Shown: piece by piece, positions 24,904 to 34,733 of the stretch | Layout: each line of letters opens with the position of its first letter | Numbering within the stretch: position 1 is the first letter of the stretch | Assembly (NCBI RefSeq): GCF_004349215.1 | Contig: NZ_SMKU01000017.1 | Location: 1 to 54,780, forward strand | Length of the DNA: 54,780 bases | Origin: Actinomadura rubrisoli | GTDB taxonomy: Bacteria > Actinomycetota > Actinomycetes > Streptosporangiales > Streptosporangiaceae | Reading direction: 5' to 3' | Translations under genes and position numbers: made by a program | Notes under the pieces: generated by a model | The model's database searches: none | Told to the model about the DNA's origin: nothing | Seen by the model: only the letters and a program-made list of their open reading frames with translations

Positions 24904-26855
24904 CGGAGTTCGGCGGTCGTGATGAGGCGGATATGGGCGTCGGCCCAGGTCCGCGTCATGCGGTGGGGGTCGCCGCCGTCGAGCGCGGCGGCGAGACCCG
25001 CGACGGACGCGGCGGCGGCGCGCAGGCCGATCCGGTCGAGGTCCTTCCCGGCGCGGTCCAGCCGGTCGCGGAACCCCCTCGGGACGTGCAGGAGCCCGCG
25101 CTGGGCGGCCTCGGCGCAGACGGCCAGGGCGGCGTCCAGCACGGCGCCCAAGGGGTCCGGGGGGCGGGCGGACGGGCCGTCCAGCGCGGCGCTCCCGTCG
25201 CCGGGCGCCAGGTCGGGCACGACGACGCCGTCCCCGGTCATGACGGCGAACGGGTCGATGACGAGGCCGCCGCGATCCCGGCGGAGGGCGCCGCTGACGA
25301 ATCGGGGACCGGCGGCGAGCGCGCCGGCCAGGGCGTCCAGGGCGCCGGGACGGTGCGGCGCGTAGTCGGCGGACACGACGGCCGTCGTCCCGGCCCCGTC
25401 GGCGACCACCGCGTCGAGCCGCTGGTCGCCCGGGTGGTAGCCGACGTCGCGGACCTCGGCGACCGCGACGACGCGGACCAGCTCCGCCTCGACCCTCGGC
25501 CGGACCAGCCGCGGCGGGAGCGCGTCCAGCGCCCGTCCCTCCGCCGCGAGGTCGCGGACGAGCAGCGCGGGCGGCAGGCCATCCCAGGCGTCGCCGAGCG
25601 GGGTCACCGTGGTCTTGGCGACCCGGCCCGGCGCGACCCGCACGACGCGGCCCGCGCTGCGGGTGGCGGTCTCCGACACGACGTTGGCGGTGGCAAGGCC
25701 CCGCAGCGACGTCCCCAGGATCTTGCGCGCGGCCAGGTCGGCGCCGGTCACCTGCTCGCCGTCCGGCACGGCCCACCGCCGTTTCAGCACGAGCACCGTG
25801 TCGGCGTGGGCGAGGTAGACGGCGGCGGTGCGGGTGTCGGCGGTGCCGCCCACGCGGCAGCCGAGCGCGGCCAGCCGGACGCGGCGCAGCGGCGTCTCGG
25901 CGGACTCGTCCGTGCCGAGCACCTGCGTGCGGGGGGCGCCGTTCAGCGCGGCCCGGTGCCGGGCGTGGACCTCGGCGAGCAGCGCGGCGAGCCGTCCGGG
26001 CTCGTGGTCGGCGCGGCGCTCGCGGTGGGCGTCGAGCTGCCCGGCCAGCTCGTCCACGGCCGCCGAGGGCCAGTGCAGGTCGCGCGCCGCCAGCTCCGCG
26101 GCGGCGCGGCGCAGCCCCGTGGACAGGACGGGGCCCGCGTGCGCCGCGCCCTCCAGGAGCACCTGCCCGGCCAGGTCGAGGACGCCCTCCAGCCCGGTGC
26201 CGCCCGCGCCTTCCGCGGCGGCGCCCGCCCTGCCGCCCACGTCGACCCGGACGTCGGCGTCGCCGGGTGCCCGCTCGTCGGCGGCACGGAACGCCCAGAC
26301 GGCCAGCACGGTGACCTCGCCGCGCACCGCCGCCACGGCGTCGGTGTCGACATAGCCCAGCTCCTTCGGCACCAGGAACCGGACCGTGCAGGAGGGCAGC
26401 TCCACTCGCGCCACCGGATCGTCCGCGCCCGGCCGGTGGACGCGGGCCGCGTAGCCGGCGCGGAACGTCCGCCGCGCGGCGGTGATCGCGCGCTGCCCGA
26501 GGACGCGGGCGAGCGCGTCGTCATCGAACTCCCCCGGAGACCAGATCTCCGCCCCGGCGGCCTCGGGCGCGGGCTCCGCCGCGTGGTCCCGCTGGTAGGC
26601 CAGGACCAGGCAGATCCGGTGCCGGCACGCCGAGGGCGCCGCGCAGGTGCAGGTGGCCGCCTCCAGCCCGGCTCCGGCGGGCAGCGCCGTCCGCGTGCCG
26701 TCGGCGTAGGCGCCGTGGACGCCGCCGTCCGCCGCGACGGTCACCTCGGGGCCGTTCCCGGCGTCCAGGTCCTTCGCGGCGCGCTTGACCAGGCCCCGGT
26801 TGGCGAGGGCGGCCAGCGCGTCCGGGGTCAGCGCGAGCAGGTCGGCGCGGCTCAC
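24900..26855 (-). CDS. SWIM zinc-finger protein (YehQ-like)
   Basis: The 651-residue protein has a SWIM zinc finger near its N-terminus (C69-T-C71, C77-R-H79; pattern CxC...CxH). SWIM domains bind nucleic acids or proteins. The remainder is a long Ala-rich helical region not assigned to a known fold. It is the last gene of the leftward operon, and its GTG start overlaps the VWA stop (GTGA). In E. coli the homologous position is held by yehQ, after yehL, yehM and yehP. Function there is not established either. Confidence 0.8.
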   Translation of the reverse strand: MSRADLLALTPDALAALANRGLVKRAAKDLDAGNGPEVTVAADGGVHGAYADGTRTALPAGAGLEAATCTCAAPSACRHRICLVLAYQRDHAAEPAPEAAGAEIWSPGEFDDDALARVLGQRAITAARRTFRAGYAARVHRPGADDPVARVELPSCTVRFLVPKELGYVDTDAVAAVRGEVTVLAVWAFRAADERAPGDADVRVDVGGRAGAAAEGAGGTGLEGVLDLAGQVLLEGAAHAGPVLSTGLRRAAAELAARDLHWPSAAVDELAGQLDAHRERRADHEPGRLAALLAEVHARHRAALNGAPRTQVLGTDESAETPLRRVRLAALGCRVGGTADTRTAAVYLAHADTVLVLKRRWAVPDGEQVTGADLAARKILGTSLRGLATANVVSETATRSAGRVVRVAPGRVAKTTVTPLGDAWDGLPPALLVRDLAAEGRALDALPPRLVRPRVEAELVRVVAVAEVRDVGYHPGDQRLDAVVADGAGTTAVVSADYAPHRPGALDALAGALAAGPRFVSGALRRDRGGLVIDPFAVMTGDGVVVPDLAPGDGSAALDGPSARPPDPLGAVLDAALAVCAEAAQRGLLHVPRGFRDRLDRAGKDLDRIGLRAAAASVAGLAAALDGGDPHRMTRTWADAHIRLITTAELR

Positions 26856-28000
26856 CGGCCGATCCGCTCGGCGACGAACGCGGCGAGCCGCCCCGGCGTC
26901 ATCGCGCCGACGTGCGCGCCGACGTCGGCGAGGAGCTGCGCCGTGCCCCGGTCGTAGGACGGATCGGCCTCCTCGTCCAGCGCGGCCAGCCCGAGCACCT
27001 GCGTACCCTGCTCCACCAGCTCCTTGACCTCCCGGACGAGCCGGTGCACGTCGCCGCCCTCGTAGAAGTCGCTGATGACCGCGACGATCGCGCGGCGCGG
27101 ATTGTCGACCAGGCCCGCGCCGTAGGCGACGGCGCGGGCGATGTCGGTGCCGCCGCCGAGCTGCACCTTCATCAGCAGCTCGGCCGGGTCGGTGACGTCG
27201 GACGTCAGGTCGACCACGGAGGTGTCGAACGCGACGAGATGCGTCCTCAGGCCGGGCAGCCCCCACAGGCACGCGGCGGTCACGGCGGCGTGGATGACCG
27301 ACCCGACCATGGAGCCCGACTGGTCGACCAGCAGGATCATCTGCCACTGCTCGACGTGCCGCCGCGTCCGCGACACAAAGCGCGGCCGCTCGATGTACAG
27401 GCGCCGCTCGTCCGGGCGGTAGTGGGCGAGGTTGGCGCGGATCGTGCCGTGGAAGTCGAAGTTGCGGGCGTTCTTGATCCGGCTGGGGCGCCGCGACCTG
27501 ACCCCGTGGAACGCCTCCCGCACCTCGGTGACCAGCTTGTCCATCAGCTCCTGGACGACGGCGTCCACGATCCGCCGGGCGAGGGCCAGCACCTCGGGGT
27601 TCATCAGGTGCTTGGTGCGCAGGACGGCGCGCAGCAGCGCCCGGTCGGGCTCGATGCGCTCCAGCACGGCGGGATCGGTGACGATCTCGTGGATCTCGTA
27701 GCGCTCGACGGCGTCGCGCTCCAGCCGCTCGATCGTCTCCTTGGGGAACAGCCGGTGCACGGCGTCGAGCCAGTCGACGGTGGTCAGCGCGGACGGCCCG
27801 TCCCCACCGGTGCGGTCGTCGGACCGGGCGGGGTCACCGCCGCCGCGCCGCACGCCCCGCTTCTCCAGGTCGGGGTCGCGGCCGTAGAGCCAGCCGAGCG
27901 CCTCGTCGCGCTCGGCGGACTCACCGCCCGGGCATCCGATGGCCTGCTCGGCGGGCGCGCCGAGCACGAGCCGCCAGCGTTCCAGGTCCGGTGTGATCAC
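26852..28000 (-). CDS. VWA-domain protein (YehP-like)
   Basis: The 382-residue protein has an N-terminal helical region (1-215) and a C-terminal von Willebrand A domain with the MIDAS residues D226-x-S228-x-S230 (MILLVDQSGSM), a conserved Thr in GGGTDIARA and Asp in AVISDFYEGGD. Such VWA proteins pair with MoxR ATPases, and the cognate ATPase is encoded two genes upstream. It overlaps the DUF5682 gene by ATGA and the SWIM gene by GTGA. No signal peptide is visible, so a cytosolic location is expected. Confidence 0.88.
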   Translation of the reverse strand: MITPDLERWRLVLGAPAEQAIGCPGGESAERDEALGWLYGRDPDLEKRGVRRGGGDPARSDDRTGGDGPSALTTVDWLDAVHRLFPKETIERLERDAVERYEIHEIVTDPAVLERIEPDRALLRAVLRTKHLMNPEVLALARRIVDAVVQELMDKLVTEVREAFHGVRSRRPSRIKNARNFDFHGTIRANLAHYRPDERRLYIERPRFVSRTRRHVEQWQMILLVDQSGSMVGSVIHAAVTAACLWGLPGLRTHLVAFDTSVVDLTSDVTDPAELLMKVQLGGGTDIARAVAYGAGLVDNPRRAIVAVISDFYEGGDVHRLVREVKELVEQGTQVLGLAALDEEADPSYDRGTAQLLADVGAHVGAMTPGRLAAFVAERIGR

Positions 28001-30276
28001 GCGGGCTCCCCGGGGGTCAGGCCGGCGGCGGCGAGGGCCCGGCCGACGCGCTCCTCCAGCGCCCGCGCCTCGGCGACGGCCAGCGGATCGCCCGGGGCGC
28101 GCAGCAGCGCGCGGGCCGAGCCCCGCAGGCCGCGGCGCTCCAGCAGGCCCTGGGCGATCGTCTCGCGCTCGCGCGGCGGGAAGAACTCGAACGCCTGCCG
28201 CAGGGCGGGCAGCGCGATGAGGAAGTCGCCCTCGTCCAGGTCGCAGACCAGCTCGTCCAGGACGGCGAGGACGGCGGTGCCCGGGTCGAGGACCTCCTGC
28301 CGCGCCAGCGCGAACAGCCCGGCGAGCCAGTCGCCGAGCGCGGCCGGGACCGCCGCGCCCCGCACCGCGCGGGCCGGGTCGCCGGTGTCGCCGAGCACCC
28401 GCGCCAGGCCGAACGCGGCGCCGCGCAGGTCGGGCGGGGCCGCGTCGTCGGCGGCGACCCGGCGGGCGACGCCGAGCGCGGCGTCACGGTCCAGGCCGAG
28501 GGGCCCGGACGCGTGCAGCAGCGCGTCCCGGACCGCCGCGACGGCCCGCAGCCGGTCCAGGTCGGTGGCGGCGGGCCCGCCGCGGATCCCCTCGGCCAGC
28601 CACAGCACGCGGGTCACGCACTCCTGGACGACCGCGCCGAACAGGGGGCTGCGGGCCGTCCCGAGGACGCGGTCGTGCCGCCACAGCCCGAGGACGACCT
28701 CCAGCGCCGCCCCGAGCGCGCCGATGTCGCAGGCCCGCGCGATCCGCTCGGAGATCGAGGCGGCGATCCGGTCGGACTGGCCGGCGCACCCGCACAGCGC
28801 CGCGTCGAACAGCACCCCGGCGAGCGCCCGGACGCCGGCGCCCGCGCCCGCCGCGCGCTCCTCCAGCCGGGCCGCCGCCGCGTCCCGCAGCGTCGGCCCG
28901 TACGCGCCCGCCTCGATCAGCGCGGGCAGCCGGGGGCCGCCCGCGTCGTCGCGCGCCACCTGCCAGCGCTCCTCCAGCATCGGGTCGGCGCCGCTCTGCG
29001 GCCCCGACTCGCGCTCGAAGCCCGGGATCCCGAGGACGCGCAGCCGGTGCAGGGCCCGGCTGCGCTCCAGCCCCCGTTCGGTCGCCAGCTTGAGGGTGTG
29101 GACTCCGGCGCGGTCCAGGCCGAGGCGTTCCAGCTCGGCGGCCGCGTCGTGCACCAGCGGCGGCGCCGGGGTGTCCGGGTGCAGGCGCCCGACGCGGTCG
29201 CCGCTCAGCGCCGCGACCATCTCGGCGACGGCCGGGTGCGCGCCGGGCGCGAGCGCCCCCCGCGACGTCCATGGCAGCCGCTGGTCGAGGTCGCCCGTGA
29301 CCAGGGCGGCGACCAGACCGTCCAGCAGGTCGGTGCGGGCCGGGGCGCGGTGGCCGCGCAGCCGGGTCAGGCCCTCGGTGAGGGTCCGCGCGGCGATCAG
29401 GTCGGCGGTCGACACGACCTGCTTGCGCGCCCGCAGCCGCGCCACGACCGTCTCGGTGAGCCCGGCCGCGGCGTGGTCGGGCCCGCCCTCCCACAGCCGC
29501 TGGTAGTACTCCGGCGACGGCATGCCCGCCTGGTAGCCGGTGAACGCGTCCAGCCGCCGGAACGAGTACGGGACGAGGAAGCTGCCGCCGGACGCGCCGT
29601 CCGGCGGCAGCGGCACCTCCGGCCATTCCGGCGCCGCGCCGTTCGCGGCGAGGGCCTCCAGGGCCGGCTTGTGGAATCCCCCGGTCAGCACCACGACCGG
29701 GCGGCCGTCCGCGTCGGCCTCCGCCGCCCGGACCCACTCCGCCATGTACGCCTCGCGGGCGGCGTCGTCCGGCCCGGCCTCCGACTCGCCGCGCACCAGG
29801 GCGAAGTAGGCGCCGAGCCGCTCGGCCACGTCGCCGTCCCCGATCTCGAACAGGTGGTCCCACAGGACGTCGGTGTTGTCGACCGCGAACTCCCGGCACA
29901 GCCGCTCGGTGGCCTCGGCGTAGCGCCGCTCGGCGTCGGAGTAGCGGTTGGTGCGCTCGGCGAACGCGGGATGCCAGGCGGGCAGGTCGATGAACAGCGT
30001 CTCCGCGCCCGCGTCGCGTCCGGCGGTGAGCGCGACCCACTCCGGGGAGTAGTCGCAGAACGGCGACCACGAGGCGTGTACGCGCTCCTCGTCCCGGTAG
30101 TAGCTGAAGATCGCCACGGGCGGCTCGTGGCCGAGCAGCAGCTCCGGCAGCCGGTCGCCGAAGTCGGCGGGCCCCTCCACCAGCACGTAGGCGGGCCGCA
30201 GCCGCTCGATCGTGTCCCGGACGAGCCGGGCGCACGCGGGGCTGTGGTGCCGGACCCCGATGAACGTGACCGCCAT
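27997..30276 (-). CDS. DUF5682-family protein (YehM-like)
   Basis: The 759-residue protein opens with FIGVRHHSPACARLVRDTIE and LVEGPADFGDRL, a start I associate with DUF5682. A later ETLFIDLPAWHPAF and VVVLTGGFHKPAL give the N-terminal third a resemblance to the TraB/PrgY/EreA-type fold (inference). The C-terminal two-thirds are helical repeats. The start ATG overlaps the stop of the MoxR gene by one base (TGATG). It corresponds to YehM, between the ATPase and VWA subunits, and is probably a scaffold or effector in the same complex. Confidence 0.82.
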   Translation of the reverse strand: MAVTFIGVRHHSPACARLVRDTIERLRPAYVLVEGPADFGDRLPELLLGHEPPVAIFSYYRDEERVHASWSPFCDYSPEWVALTAGRDAGAETLFIDLPAWHPAFAERTNRYSDAERRYAEATERLCREFAVDNTDVLWDHLFEIGDGDVAERLGAYFALVRGESEAGPDDAAREAYMAEWVRAAEADADGRPVVVLTGGFHKPALEALAANGAAPEWPEVPLPPDGASGGSFLVPYSFRRLDAFTGYQAGMPSPEYYQRLWEGGPDHAAAGLTETVVARLRARKQVVSTADLIAARTLTEGLTRLRGHRAPARTDLLDGLVAALVTGDLDQRLPWTSRGALAPGAHPAVAEMVAALSGDRVGRLHPDTPAPPLVHDAAAELERLGLDRAGVHTLKLATERGLERSRALHRLRVLGIPGFERESGPQSGADPMLEERWQVARDDAGGPRLPALIEAGAYGPTLRDAAAARLEERAAGAGAGVRALAGVLFDAALCGCAGQSDRIAASISERIARACDIGALGAALEVVLGLWRHDRVLGTARSPLFGAVVQECVTRVLWLAEGIRGGPAATDLDRLRAVAAVRDALLHASGPLGLDRDAALGVARRVAADDAAPPDLRGAAFGLARVLGDTGDPARAVRGAAVPAALGDWLAGLFALARQEVLDPGTAVLAVLDELVCDLDEGDFLIALPALRQAFEFFPPRERETIAQGLLERRGLRGSARALLRAPGDPLAVAEARALEERVGRALAAAGLTPGEPA

Positions 30277-31370
30277 CAGCCGGGCAGCAGGTGCCGGGCG
30301 GCGTGCAGGGCCCTCCACTGCTCGCCGTCGCGCCGCGGCGCCTGCTGCTCCAGGTAGCGGCGCAGCCGGGCCAGGTCGTCGGGGCTGTCCTTGGCGGCCG
30401 TCCCGGCGAGGCACTCCACGATGTCGGCGGCGCCGCCCGCCTCGCCGCGCAGGAACCAGCCGCGGACGCCGACCGCGTGCGCGACCGACACCGCCTCCGC
30501 CGTGCTCATCACCGCCGACAGCCGGTCCAGCGACCGGCCCTCCTCCGTCCTGGCGTCGCGCAGCTCCCGGAACGCGGTGACCAGCACCTCCAGGACGTCC
30601 CGGCGCGGCGCGACCGCGACCCCGCTCCGCTCCAGCAGCCGCGTCGCCTCCGCCTCCACCAGGCCGAGCTCGGTGGCGAAGTCGGCGATGGGGAACACCG
30701 TCTCGAAGTTGAACCGCCGCTTGAGCGCCGCGCTCATCTCGTTGACGCCCCGGTCGCGGGTGTTGGCGGTCGCGATGACGTTGAAGCCGTCGCGGGCGAA
30801 CACCATCGCGTCCGGCCCGGAGAGCTCGGGGACCGCCAGGACCCGGTCCGACAGCGGCGACAGCAGCGAGTCCTGCACCTCCAGCGGGCAGCGGGTGATC
30901 TCCTCGAACCGGACCACCTTCCCCTCGGCCATCCCGCGCAGCAGCGGCGCGGGCACCAGCGACCGCGTGGACGGCCCCTCCGAGACGAGCAGCGCGTAGT
31001 TCCACGAGTACTTGATCTGGTCCTCGGTGGTGGCCGCGCCGCCCTGGATCGTCAGCGTGGACGTCCCGCTCACCGCCGCCGCGATCAGCTCCGACAGCAG
31101 CGACTTGGCCGTCCCCGGCTCGCCGACCAGCATCAGCCCGCGGCTCGTGGCGAGGGTGACCAGCGCCCGGTCGATCAGGGAGGTGTCGCCCACGAACTTG
31201 CGCGTCACCCCGAGCGCGCCGTCGCCGACGACGAACCGGCGCGCCGCCGTCAGGCTCAGCGCCCAGCCCGGCGGGCGCGGCCCGGAGTCGTCCTCCCGCA
31301 GCCGCTCCAGCTCGTCGGCGAACCGCACCTCGGCGGGCGGCCGCTGCACCTCGTTCCTGTCCTTGGTCAT
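30276..31370 (-). CDS. MoxR-family AAA+ ATPase (YehL-like)
   Basis: The 364-residue protein carries Walker A (GEPGTAKS, 83-90), an acidic Walker B (VVRFEEITRCP), sensor 1 (NVIATANTRDRG) and the arginine-finger region (KRRFNFETVFPI). It is a separate lineage from the ATPase at 19704-20885: the Walker A has TAKS rather than IGKS and the partner genes differ. The ATG at 31370 follows GCAGGAC. A longer open frame upstream has no family similarity. By gene order it matches E. coli YehL, one of the recognised MoxR subfamilies. Confidence 0.9.
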   Translation of the reverse strand: MTKDRNEVQRPPAEVRFADELERLREDDSGPRPPGWALSLTAARRFVVGDGALGVTRKFVGDTSLIDRALVTLATSRGLMLVGEPGTAKSLLSELIAAAVSGTSTLTIQGGAATTEDQIKYSWNYALLVSEGPSTRSLVPAPLLRGMAEGKVVRFEEITRCPLEVQDSLLSPLSDRVLAVPELSGPDAMVFARDGFNVIATANTRDRGVNEMSAALKRRFNFETVFPIADFATELGLVEAEATRLLERSGVAVAPRRDVLEVLVTAFRELRDARTEEGRSLDRLSAVMSTAEAVSVAHAVGVRGWFLRGEAGGAADIVECLAGTAAKDSPDDLARLRRYLEQQAPRRDGEQWRALHAARHLLPG

Positions 31371-31447
31371 GTCCTGCTTCCGGGGGTCGGGCGGATCGGG
31401 AGGTCGAGGGGTCCGGGTCGTGGGGTCCAGCTCGTGGGGTCGAGGGG

Positions 31448-34400
31448 TCAGACGGCGGTATCGGCCAAGCCGGTCAGGTCGGCGAGGATCTCGGACGCGG
31501 TGACCCGGTCCAGCTCGCCGAACCGCGGCGGGGGTTCCCCGGCCGTCCGGAAGGCGTACTCCTCGGGCTCGCGGCCGAGCCACACGCGCTCCAGGACCTG
31601 GTGGTCGCCGTTCGCGCCGGGCTCCATGGCCGGGATGCCGGGGTCCAGGTCGATCATCACGTACCGGTCGCCGGCGACGCGCCGCGAGATCCACATCTCG
31701 TTGCCGCCGCCCTGCGGGACGCCGCGCTCCCAGCCGAGCCGGACGAGGCCGAGCACCTTCCCGAACGGCACATTGAGCTTCTCGAACCGCTCCAGCCGCC
31801 CGCTCGCGCGCTCCTCGTCGGTCAGGGTGTGGACGGCGCGGCCCAGCTGCGGGAACGGCTGGAGGATCTCGTAGTCGGCGAACACCTCCGACCACGTCTC
31901 GACGGCCTCGCCCATCGTCACCGGGTGCGCGATGCCGACGCGGGCGGACCCGGGGAGGGTGAACGCGTCGTCGTCGGCGTCGGCGAGCGTCCTGTCCTCG
32001 GCGATCCGGAACAGCGACGTCGTGTCGCCGTCGTCCGCGATCCACACCAGGCGCCGGGCGAGGTGCCAGACCAGGGGGTGGTGGACGATGAAGCCGCTGA
32101 ACTCGTCCGTCGTCCAGCGCCGTTGCGCGACCATGGTCCGTTCGAGGCGGTGCAGCTGGTCGGACGCGACGGTGCGCACGTCCTTCTTCAGGGCGGCGAA
32201 CGCCTTGTGGGCCGCCGGGGCCAGCTCCGGGTCGTCCTTGGCACCCGGGCTGGGGAGGGCCTTGCGGCGCTTGCCGTCCTCGTCGGACACGACGGGCTTG
32301 AGGTGCTCGTCGAATCCGACGACGAAACGGCGCGGCCCATAGTCGAGCGTCAAGGTTCCGTCGGCGTCCAGACCGAAGTCGGGGACGAGCCGGTCGGCGA
32401 GCTGCTCGGTGCTCAACCCCAGACGGTCGGCCACCTTCTCGATCCGCGCCTGTGCCTCGACCTTCAATCCCGTGAACTTCACCTTCTGCGCGATGCCATG
32501 CAGATGCGTCAGCGCCACATCCGACCCGATCCCGGCCAGCACACCCAGCCCGGTGACGGCGTACCGGTGCCCGCCCTCCCCCGGCCAAGCCCGGATCACC
32601 GGCGTCAACCGCCGCACCGTCTCGTCGTCACCGCTCCGGCCGAGCTGCGCCAGGGCCCAGCTCTCCTTGGACGGACCGCCCGCGTCACGCCACCTCTGGA
32701 ACAGCGCCCACCCGAACTCCGCCAGCGACTCCGGATCGCACGCCTCCCACACCTCGTCCAACCCGTACGGGTCGGGCAGCGCCAGCAGCTCGATCAGGCG
32801 GCGCGTGGCGGCCTGCGGCAGCGCTCGCTCACGGCCGCGCAGCAGGACCTGCGGCAGCGCCGCCGGATCGGCCCAGTCTCCGATCTTCGGCGGGCGGACG
32901 AGCCCCGTCTCCACCGGATGCGCCGCCAGCAGGAGCCCGATCGCGTCCGCGGCCTCGTCACCGTGGACGGCCCGCGCGGCGTCCACGACGGCGGCGCGGC
33001 CGTGGGTGGCGTCCACGTGGCGCAGCGCGATCTCGGCCGACCGGCGCCGCGCGGCCGCCTTGCCCAGCGCCGCCGGGACGAGCAGGGGGACCCCGCCCGT
33101 CCCGTGCCAGTCGAACCACTCACGGGCGATGTCGCCCTGCCAGCCGCTCTTCCGCAGCCAGTCCGCCATGATCAGGGCCACGTCGGCGTGCGCGAACGGC
33201 ATCAGGAGCCGGGTGTGGGAGGTGTTGGCCTTCGCGGCGCCCATCGCGGCCGGGTAGGAGTCCAGCCCGTACCGCGCGATGAGGGACCGCATCCAGTCGC
33301 GCGTGCCGCTCCAGTGGGCGACCTTCCACCCCGCGAGGAGCGGCCGGACCACGTCGTCGGGCCCGTGCACCATCAGCTCGGCGGCCTCTCTCGGCGTACC
33401 ACCGGCACGGTACCGGGCCGAGAGCGCCTCCCAGTCGGGATCCTCCGGCGCCCTGAGCGACGTCAGGTCGGCGCCGAGCCATTCCTCCCGCCGGCCGTCC
33501 GCCCAGAAGATCCGCCCGGCGGGCGGCTCCAGACCGGCCATGACCGGCAGGTCGGGACGCTCCCACGCGGGACGGGCCAGGACCCCGGGCACGTCTTCCG
33601 CAGGCGCCTCCGGCAGCCGGACGAACGACGCCGCGATCGGCTCGACGGCCGCCCGCACCTCGGCGGGCAGCCCGGGCAGCGCCGCCGCGACGACCTCGGC
33701 GTGCACCGGCAGATGCTCCCTCAGCAGGGCCGTCGCCTCGGACGAGCCCGCCGCCGCGAGCAGCCGGACCGCCCGCACCGGGAACCGGTTCATCGCCGCG
33801 ACCAGCGCGGGCCGCGCGTGCTTGCGGTCGAGCCGCTCCAGGAGCGCCTGGAACGCCTCGTCGGTGGGCAGCACCGCGACCGTCTCGAAGACGATCTTGA
33901 GCTCGCGGCTGTCGAGGCGGCCCGAGTCGGCGGTGCGGAGCAGGACGGCGAGCACGTCCGGGCCCATGGCGTCCGCCATCGTGGCGAGGACGCCCAGGGA
34001 CGTCTCGTTCCAGGAGAGGCGCGGCGGCGGGTTCCCGAGCAGCGCGGCGTCGTCCACGGCGCAGAGCTTCAGCCAGCGGTGGCCCCTGTCGGGGCCGGCG
34101 CCGTCGGCGAGGCACTCCTCCAGCCAGTCGCGCCGGGTCGGCACCAGGTACGACACGAGCCACCGGGTCGCCGGGGCCGACCGGTAGGCGGCCAGGCGCT
34201 CCGCCGCCTCCTCGTGGCCGCGGTCGCCGGCCTGGGCGAGCAGGGACCGGACGCGCCGCAGCGGCTCCTGCCCCGCCCCGCCGAGGCCCTCGCGGTACGC
34301 GACCCCGAGCGACAGGCCGTTCCAGCCGCCGCCCCTGACCCGCTGCCCGGCCATCCGGCTCAGCTCCACCGCCGCGCACGCGGCGAACCCGATCCCGTGC

Positions 34401-34732
34401 TCGGCGGTCCAGGAGTCGATGAACGCGCGATGCACCGCCGGCCCGCCCGGCGAGTCGATCGACGTCGCGGTGACGGCCGCGACCGCGGCGGCCCCCGCCG
34501 GGTCGGGGGTGCCGTCCCGGTGCCGCCGCGCGGCCTCGGCGAGCTCCGGGTCCCCGGCCTGGGCCGCGAGCAGCGACTCGACCGCGCCGCCCGTCCGGTC
34601 GACGAGCTTCCGCGCGGCCTCCACCGCGGATGGGCCGATCTTGATCTCGGGCCCGGGTGTCCCGCCGCGCCGCGGGTGCAGGGCGGCGCGCCAGGCGTCC
34701 GGAAGGGTCAGAACGTCCTCGTCGGGAGCCAT
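31448..34732 (-). CDS. DUF4132 protein, copy A (MolR/YehI-like)
   Basis: The 1094-residue protein belongs to the large DUF4132 family (E. coli YehI/MolR). The family block is in the C-terminal third (FADYEILQPFPQLGRAVHTL, then FGKVLGLVRLGWERG) and the protein ends RVTASEILADL. The first 700 residues form helical, HEAT-like repeats. It lies 1 bp downstream of a paralogue (copy B) and 77 bp before the MoxR gene, within one transcription unit. No catalytic motif is evident. The family has been suggested to be regulatory or part of stress/conflict systems, but the biochemical role is unknown. Confidence 0.85.
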   Translation of the reverse strand: MAPDEDVLTLPDAWRAALHPRRGGTPGPEIKIGPSAVEAARKLVDRTGGAVESLLAAQAGDPELAEAARRHRDGTPDPAGAAAVAAVTATSIDSPGGPAVHRAFIDSWTAEHGIGFAACAAVELSRMAGQRVRGGGWNGLSLGVAYREGLGGAGQEPLRRVRSLLAQAGDRGHEEAAERLAAYRSAPATRWLVSYLVPTRRDWLEECLADGAGPDRGHRWLKLCAVDDAALLGNPPPRLSWNETSLGVLATMADAMGPDVLAVLLRTADSGRLDSRELKIVFETVAVLPTDEAFQALLERLDRKHARPALVAAMNRFPVRAVRLLAAAGSSEATALLREHLPVHAEVVAAALPGLPAEVRAAVEPIAASFVRLPEAPAEDVPGVLARPAWERPDLPVMAGLEPPAGRIFWADGRREEWLGADLTSLRAPEDPDWEALSARYRAGGTPREAAELMVHGPDDVVRPLLAGWKVAHWSGTRDWMRSLIARYGLDSYPAAMGAAKANTSHTRLLMPFAHADVALIMADWLRKSGWQGDIAREWFDWHGTGGVPLLVPAALGKAAARRRSAEIALRHVDATHGRAAVVDAARAVHGDEAADAIGLLLAAHPVETGLVRPPKIGDWADPAALPQVLLRGRERALPQAATRRLIELLALPDPYGLDEVWEACDPESLAEFGWALFQRWRDAGGPSKESWALAQLGRSGDDETVRRLTPVIRAWPGEGGHRYAVTGLGVLAGIGSDVALTHLHGIAQKVKFTGLKVEAQARIEKVADRLGLSTEQLADRLVPDFGLDADGTLTLDYGPRRFVVGFDEHLKPVVSDEDGKRRKALPSPGAKDDPELAPAAHKAFAALKKDVRTVASDQLHRLERTMVAQRRWTTDEFSGFIVHHPLVWHLARRLVWIADDGDTTSLFRIAEDRTLADADDDAFTLPGSARVGIAHPVTMGEAVETWSEVFADYEILQPFPQLGRAVHTLTDEERASGRLERFEKLNVPFGKVLGLVRLGWERGVPQGGGNEMWISRRVAGDRYVMIDLDPGIPAMEPGANGDHQVLERVWLGREPEEYAFRTAGEPPPRFGELDRVTASEILADLTGLADTAV

Positions 34733-34733
34733 G